A DNA stretch of 10,850 nucleotides from UBA509 sp038729325. Lineage in GTDB: Archaea; Thermoplasmatota; Thermoplasmata; Thermoplasmatales; Thermoplasmataceae. The notes beneath the pieces were generated by a model that was given only the letters and a program-made list of their open reading frames with translations, did not search any database and was not told where the DNA came from. Location: the NCBI GenBank assembly GCA_038729325.1, contig JAVYSG010000044.1, positions 1-10,850 of the forward strand, read 5' to 3'. The translations under genes were made by a program, and so were the position numbers. Positions 7,570 to 10,850 of the stretch are shown here, piece by piece; position 1 is the stretch's first letter; each line of letters begins with the position of its first letter.

Positions 7570-7584
7570 CCACATATCATGTGG
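7570..7584. promoter_or_regulatory. Perfect palindrome at the predicted transcription start of the MutS-like operon
   Basis: CCACAT (7570-7575) and ATGTGG (7579-7584) flank ATC. The minus-strand TATA box at 7604-7614 places the transcription start near 7584, so the palindrome covers the first bases of the message. It may be an operator, or a hairpin at the RNA 5' end. Confidence 0.45.
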
Positions 7585-7603
7585 CTGAAAGTAAATCTCT
7601 GGA

Positions 7604-7614
7604 TTTTATATAAA
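7604..7614 (-). promoter_or_regulatory. TATA box of the MutS-like operon
   Basis: The minus strand reads TTTATATAAAA, a near-ideal archaeal TATA box, in the 212-base gap between the pdxA stop and the MutS-like start. It predicts an unusually long leader of about 110 bases before the ATG at 7472, unlike the leaderless arrangement suggested for the other genes here. Confidence 0.6.
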
Positions 7615-7684
7615 CATTGCCAGATTGCTGGCAGATCTTCCCATGATAATTTTAAGTGTCTGCCTCAGGTATATGATCTCCTCT

Positions 7685-8647
7685 TCATTTCACAGCAAAT
7701 GACCGGTAATTCCTGCTGTAAATTTCACCTTTTTCAAGTGCCAGTTTTATGGCTGCAACCATGCTGTCCTCCCTTGCAATTCCCATTCCTGCTATGTCAA
7801 AGGCAGTGCCATGATCCACTGAAGTTCTGAGAAACGGCAGACCCAGGTTCATGCTGACAGTGCCATGGAAATCCAGCATCTTGGCTGCAATGTGACCCTG
7901 ATCATGATAAAGAGAGACCACCACATCAAACTCGCCAAGGGAAGCCCGGTAAAAAACAGAATCTGCAGGATAGGGACCGGAAACATCGAAATCTGCAGAT
8001 GCGTGCTTTACAGCAGGACTGATAACCTCTATTTCCTCTGTTCCGAGAAGCCCATCCTCACCTGCATGGGGATTCAGCGCAGCAACTGCTATTCTTCGCC
8101 TCTGTATCCCAAGAAGTTTCAGTGACATGTCTGCAAGTGAGATGTATTCCACGATGAGTTCCCTGCTGATCTTCCTTATGGCCTGGGTAATCGGCAGATG
8201 CTTTGTTGCAAATACAATCCTGAGATTCTGAGTCTGAAACATTGTGACTACCTTGCTTGTGGAAGTCATATGTCCGAGCATTTCAGTATGGTCTATGTAA
8301 GGAGATCCGGCCATCCTGATGGCCTCCTTGCTTATGGGAGCAGTACATATTGCCTGTGCATCGCCGGCCCGGCACATCTCAACAGATTTTGCAATTGATT
8401 CTAATGCAACCTTCCCTGACCTCTGTGACGGTTTTCCCTTCTCAATATTTCCGGACTCTACGTCAGCAATTTCGAGATTCATAAGCGCATTCCTGTCAAG
8501 GCCCAGATGATCTGCAGCTTCCATGAAGATTTTTCTGTTCCCAACTATGACCAGATTGTTCGCATCATGTTTCAGCTTTAAAACAGCCTTTGCAACAATT
8601 TCCGGCCCTATTCCCGCCGGATCTCCCATTGTTACAGCAACTCTCAT
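7685..8647 (-). CDS. pdxA: PdxA-family NAD-dependent dehydrogenase
   Basis: A full-length 320-residue member of the PdxA family, cytosolic. Visible motifs are GDPAGIGPE (8-16), TAPISKEAI (102-110), DHTE with H120, LNPHAGE with H194, ADSVF (228-232), YHDQGH with H248, and NLGLPFLRTSVDHGTAFD (267-284). H120, H194 and H248 match the three His that bind the divalent metal in E. coli PdxA. That enzyme oxidises 4-phosphohydroxy-L-threonine, with decarboxylation, for pyridoxal phosphate synthesis. Archaea generally make PLP through PdxS/PdxT, and related PdxA2 enzymes oxidise 4-phospho-threonate or -erythronate in sugar-acid breakdown, so the substrate here is open. The kinase usually paired with PdxA2 (DUF1537 family) is not in the window. 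The gene follows the MFS gene by 77 bases and has its own TATA box. The start at 8647 places the GDPAGIGPE motif at its usual distance from the N-terminus. Confidence 0.93.
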   Translation of the reverse strand: MRVAVTMGDPAGIGPEIVAKAVLKLKHDANNLVIVGNRKIFMEAADHLGLDRNALMNLEIADVESGNIEKGKPSQRSGKVALESIAKSVEMCRAGDAQAICTAPISKEAIRMAGSPYIDHTEMLGHMTSTSKVVTMFQTQNLRIVFATKHLPITQAIRKISRELIVEYISLADMSLKLLGIQRRRIAVAALNPHAGEDGLLGTEEIEVISPAVKHASADFDVSGPYPADSVFYRASLGEFDVVVSLYHDQGHIAAKMLDFHGTVSMNLGLPFLRTSVDHGTAFDIAGMGIAREDSMVAAIKLALEKGEIYSRNYRSFAVK

Positions 8648-8666
8648 TGCAAATATATGCCGCAGT

Positions 8667-8675
8667 TAAATTATA
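8667..8675 (-). promoter_or_regulatory. TATA box of pdxA
   Basis: The minus strand reads TATAATTTA, centred about 24 bases before the pdxA ATG at 8647. This predicts a transcript that starts at or next to the start codon, so pdxA can be expressed independently of the MFS operon upstream. Confidence 0.5.
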
Positions 8676-8724
8676 CGTTATCTCATGGCAGCTTAAGACT
8701 TAGGTTGAGGGAAAGGCAATCCTG

Positions 8725-9918
8725 TCATGCTGTCCTGCCTGTGTTTCTCTCCCCAGGCCGCCTGTTAATTGCTTTATCCCTGCCAAGCTCCATCCTGAGC
8801 AAAGCATAGAGGACTGCCACAACCGGTATTATGGACATGAAGGCATATCTCAACCCCAGAGTGTCAACGAGAATGCCGGAAGCAAATGGCATTACTGCTC
8901 CTACAAGCATCATTATGGAAAAAAAGTAGCTGTTGGCTATGTTCCTCTTCTCAGGGCTGATGCTCCTGGATATGGATATTATGGAGAGCGGGTAGGTGAA
9001 TCCATGGGGGAACCCAAGTATGAGGAAGCTGATGGAAAATACCAGCAGGTCCCTGGAAATGCTCAGAACAACCAGGCCAACACCTGTGATTATGACTGAC
9101 ATGGTCATGAGCATGGGTAGGTTATCAGGCGGTTTCAGTGTCAGCGCAAGCCTTGATGCGAATGATGTCAGGAAGAACAGGCTGAAAAGCAGCGTGATCA
9201 GGGAGTAGGATGCGCCAAGGTATTCCCTTGCGAATATTCCTCCGAATGTCAGTATGAGTGCGAACGGTATGTTGTATGTCATGATGTTGAAGATGGCCGC
9301 CCTGAAGCCATGGCTGGACATGACTTCGGCACCGCCTGTGATCCTTTTTCCTCCCTCATCCGGAAACTTTATTCCGAATGCGGAAACGAATACTATTGCA
9401 GGAAGGATGGAAAAAAACAGGAAAGATTGCTCGAGAGAGAAAAATCTCAAAATTTCTGATTCTATGGCAGGGCCTGCAACAAGTGATACGCTCAGAGTTA
9501 GTGTGTAAAGGGAAAGTATCCTTTCTCTCACCTTCCTGTCGCTGAAAAGGCTGGCTGAAGTGATAATATTGGGCATTATGGCTCCAAGCACGAAACCTGC
9601 AATTATTACAAGAGGCCATATCACCAGTGCCGATGATATGTAGAAAAGAGGAAATACCGCCATATAGGCGAAAGATGAAATTATGAACACTGATCTGCGC
9701 CTGGCTGATGTAAGCCTGGCGTTTATCATGGCGCTCATGATGAACGTTCCTGAGGCTCCGGCCGTGGATATGAGGCCGACATATACTTCTGAAAAATGGA
9801 AGCTGTACCTTGCCAGGAGAGGCAGTGTTGTCATGAACATATTGTTGCTGGCTCTCACTGCAAAGGTTGCAGATATTATTATGATCACTGTGAAGAGGAA
9901 CGACTGTCTGCTGTTCAT
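8725..9918 (-). CDS. Major facilitator superfamily transporter
   Basis: A 397-residue integral membrane protein with about 12 hydrophobic helices in two halves, joined by a charged central loop near residues 188-205 (PDEGGKRITGGAE). The loop between helices 2 and 3 (INARLTSARRR) is a degenerate version of MFS motif A: the basic cluster is kept, but the usual Gly and Asp are missing. The C-terminus is a short basic cytoplasmic tail. The family moves small solutes or drugs by proton or solute coupling; nothing in the sequence names the substrate. The open frame begins one codon earlier at a TTG (9921), but the ATG at 9918 is the more likely start. It lies 7 bases after the stop of the solute-binding-like gene, so the two are almost certainly co-transcribed and may act on the same compound. 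Export and import are both possible. Confidence 0.88.
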   Translation of the reverse strand: MNSRQSFLFTVIIIISATFAVRASNNMFMTTLPLLARYSFHFSEVYVGLISTAGASGTFIMSAMINARLTSARRRSVFIISSFAYMAVFPLFYISSALVIWPLVIIAGFVLGAIMPNIITSASLFSDRKVRERILSLYTLTLSVSLVAGPAIESEILRFFSLEQSFLFFSILPAIVFVSAFGIKFPDEGGKRITGGAEVMSSHGFRAAIFNIMTYNIPFALILTFGGIFAREYLGASYSLITLLFSLFFLTSFASRLALTLKPPDNLPMLMTMSVIITGVGLVVLSISRDLLVFSISFLILGFPHGFTYPLSIISISRSISPEKRNIANSYFFSIMMLVGAVMPFASGILVDTLGLRYAFMSIIPVVAVLYALLRMELGRDKAINRRPGERNTGRTA

Positions 9919-9925
9919 CAAAACA

Positions 9926-10588
9926 TCAGCTGAATCTTCTCACAAGTTCTTCGAATGCTCTGTGCTCACCAGTCTCTCTGACTGATGTGTCTGTTTCCAG
10001 AATGGCCTTCATTATGAACCCTGGGTCTGTTTTGTTTGGAAGCACCGCTGCAATGTATTTTGCTGTACCCTCAGGATCCTCCCTCATCTTTTCTATTCCA
10101 TGCCTGTAGGCCTGGACAAAGGCTTCCTTGGCAGATGCATCAACCTTTGCAACGCAGCTTCCAGGCGTACTTATCCCATGGGACTCGAGTATTGATTCAA
10201 GAGGTTTTCCCCTTCCGAATGGTGCAGGAATCACGGCAGAATCTATGGCTCCGTCAGCCATCATTTTTTCAATGGATGAGGCGTCTTCCAGAGTAACTAT
10301 CTCAGCCTCTTCCTGCTTCAGGCGCATAATTGCCCTGACAAGAATTTCATTGGAACTCCCCCTTCTCATTATGCCGATTTTCTTCCCGAGGTCCGGTGAG
10401 GCCACAGCAAGCCCCCTTATGAGCGAAACGTTCGGCGATATACCTCTTTTTGCCATGGATACTGAAGAATCCAGAATCACCGGAGCGTCACCATCCTTCT
10501 GGAACATTATGTTGAATCTCTCATCCCTGGCCGCAATAAGCGGATAACATACGGGACCGGGTGCTGCAATTACATTTATTTTTTCCAT
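9926..10588 (-). CDS. Solute-binding-protein-like cytosolic protein (DUF3834-like)
   Basis: A 220-residue protein that resembles a type 2 periplasmic binding protein of the NMT1/THI5 or ABC-substrate kind: PGPVCYPLIAA (10-20), ILDSSVSMAKRG (38-49), IGIMRRGSSNEILVRA (71-86), a later VIPAPFGRG (119-127) and PGSCVAKV (142-149). From memory it fits the archaeal DUF3834 family, which Pfam relates to solute-binding lipoproteins; I cannot check this here. It has no signal peptide, lipobox or membrane segment, so it should stay in the cytosol. It is also shorter than usual binding proteins (about 300 residues). It is the first gene of an operon with the MFS transporter. Possible roles are a ligand sensor, a substrate carrier, or an enzyme on a binding-protein fold. 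The ATG at 10588 sits just downstream of a strong TATA box, which implies a leaderless message. Confidence 0.8.
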   Translation of the reverse strand: MEKINVIAAPGPVCYPLIAARDERFNIMFQKDGDAPVILDSSVSMAKRGISPNVSLIRGLAVASPDLGKKIGIMRRGSSNEILVRAIMRLKQEEAEIVTLEDASSIEKMMADGAIDSAVIPAPFGRGKPLESILESHGISTPGSCVAKVDASAKEAFVQAYRHGIEKMREDPEGTAKYIAAVLPNKTDPGFIMKAILETDTSVRETGEHRAFEELVRRFS

Positions 10589-10601
10589 TATAGAGTATTT
10601 A

Positions 10602-10615
10602 ACTTATATATAAGT
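10602..10615 (-). promoter_or_regulatory. Palindromic TATA box of the solute-binding-like/MFS operon
   Basis: ACTTATATATAAGT is a perfect 14-base palindrome centred about 21 bases before the ATG at 10588. It is a strong archaeal TATA element. Being symmetrical, it could also fire to the right, where no clear start codon lies at the expected distance. Confidence 0.55.
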
Positions 10616-10690
10616 AGTTTACCTATATTTTGTCATGAGATAAAATTATATATTGAAATAGGGAAGGCTAATGTGTTTTTCTGAAATTGC

Positions 10691-10783
10691 GTGACCGGCA
10701 TTTTCCATATGAATGACGTTGAGGGAATGTTTCCAGAATGTAGTGCAAAGTATATTCGCAGTGATCCCATGTGGGAAACATGA
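10691..10783 (+). CDS. Possible 30-codon small ORF overlapping the next start
   Basis: A short frame runs from GTG at 10691 (or ATG at 10709, giving MNDVEGMFPECSAKYIRSDP and four more residues) to a TGA at 10781-10783. That stop overlaps the next ATG as ATGA, the usual sign of coupled translation. No family is recognised and it is short enough to be chance. It could also be the tail of a decayed gene, since a stop closes the frame at 10682-10684. TATA-like sequence occurs at 10643-10655. Confidence 0.15.
   Translation: MTGIFHMNDVEGMFPECSAKYIRSDPMWET
10748..10756 (+). promoter_or_regulatory. TATA-like box before the right-edge gene
   Basis: AAGTATATT is centred about 28 bases before the ATG at 10780, a spacing suited to a leaderless archaeal transcript. 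Confidence 0.35.
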
Positions 10784-10850
10784 CAAGATGCCCCGTATGT
10801 CTGATACAGCTTAACGATACAATAGCAAGACTTTCGGACCACTTTTATGC
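10780..10850 (+). CDS. Partial CDS at right edge, start of a CxxC...H zinc-finger-like protein
   Basis: From the ATG at 10780 the frame stays open to the window end and reads MTRCPVCLIQLNDTIARLSD then HFY. C4, C7 and H21 have the spacing of the first three ligands of a C2H2-like zinc site (Cys-x2-Cys-x13-His); the fourth ligand would lie beyond the edge. An in-frame TGA at 10762-10764 limits the start to this ATG or the GTG at 10771. A TATA-like AAGTATATT lies at the right distance for a leaderless message. Only 23 codons are visible, so this is a tentative call; the frame on the opposite strand has no recognisable protein. Confidence 0.45.
   Translation, partial: MTRCPVCLIQLNDTIARLSDHFY

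Noticed and set aside
10633..10842. 69-codon minus-strand frame at the right edge
   Set aside because: No motif and no promoter or ribosome site; the plus-strand CxxC...H reading with a correctly spaced TATA element is better supported.
1..10850. CRISPR array, rRNA or long direct repeats
   Set aside because: Reading through the window I found no regularly spaced repeats and no conserved rRNA segments.

Overview
The window reads as a chromosomal segment from an archaeon, most likely of the Thermoplasmatales or a close relative. The support is indirect. Arg codons are mostly AGG/AGA. AT-rich TATA-like boxes sit about 20-30 bases ahead of start codons with little or no leader. The gene families (paired small MutS-like ATPases, archaeal PdxA, a solute-binding-like protein without a signal peptide) fit that group. 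No rRNA, tRNA or ribosomal protein is present to fix the lineage.

Left end (1-1199): a decayed region. The minus strand carries a frameshifted piece of what looks like a transposase N-terminus (about 1-311, running off the edge). Next, also on the minus strand, is a gene for a stand-alone ChrB C-terminal-type protein (512-976) that is colinear throughout but broken by one in-frame TAA at codon 40. The rest is AT-rich, gene-poor sequence with a few short palindromes.

Middle (1200-7502): a 1048-residue plus-strand protein joins a PLD-type nuclease domain, an SF2 helicase and a DUF3427 C-terminus. It converges on a minus-strand two-gene operon of MutS-like ATPases that share a 4-base ATGA overlap. 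Both MutS-like proteins carry Asn-Glu instead of Asp-Glu in Walker B, and the upstream one also lacks the H-loop His, which suggests an asymmetric heterodimer. Upstream of the pair lie a strong TATA box and a perfect palindrome at the predicted transcription start. The first gene probably begins at 7472, where a good Shine-Dalgarno sequence is present.

Right part (7685-10588): three minus-strand genes. A two-gene operon (solute-binding-like cytosolic protein, then an MFS transporter 7 bases later) is followed by pdxA, which has its own TATA box. The known archaeal PLP route uses PdxS/PdxT, so this PdxA may act on a phosphorylated sugar acid or threonate-type substrate rather than in vitamin B6 synthesis. 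At the right edge a plus-strand gene with a CxxC...H start appears to begin at 10780 and leaves the window.

The most interesting parts are the MutS-like pair, the helicase-nuclease facing it next to mobile-element debris, the single-stop ChrB-like pseudogene, and the solute-binding-like/MFS operon. I did not find a clearly new multi-gene system.
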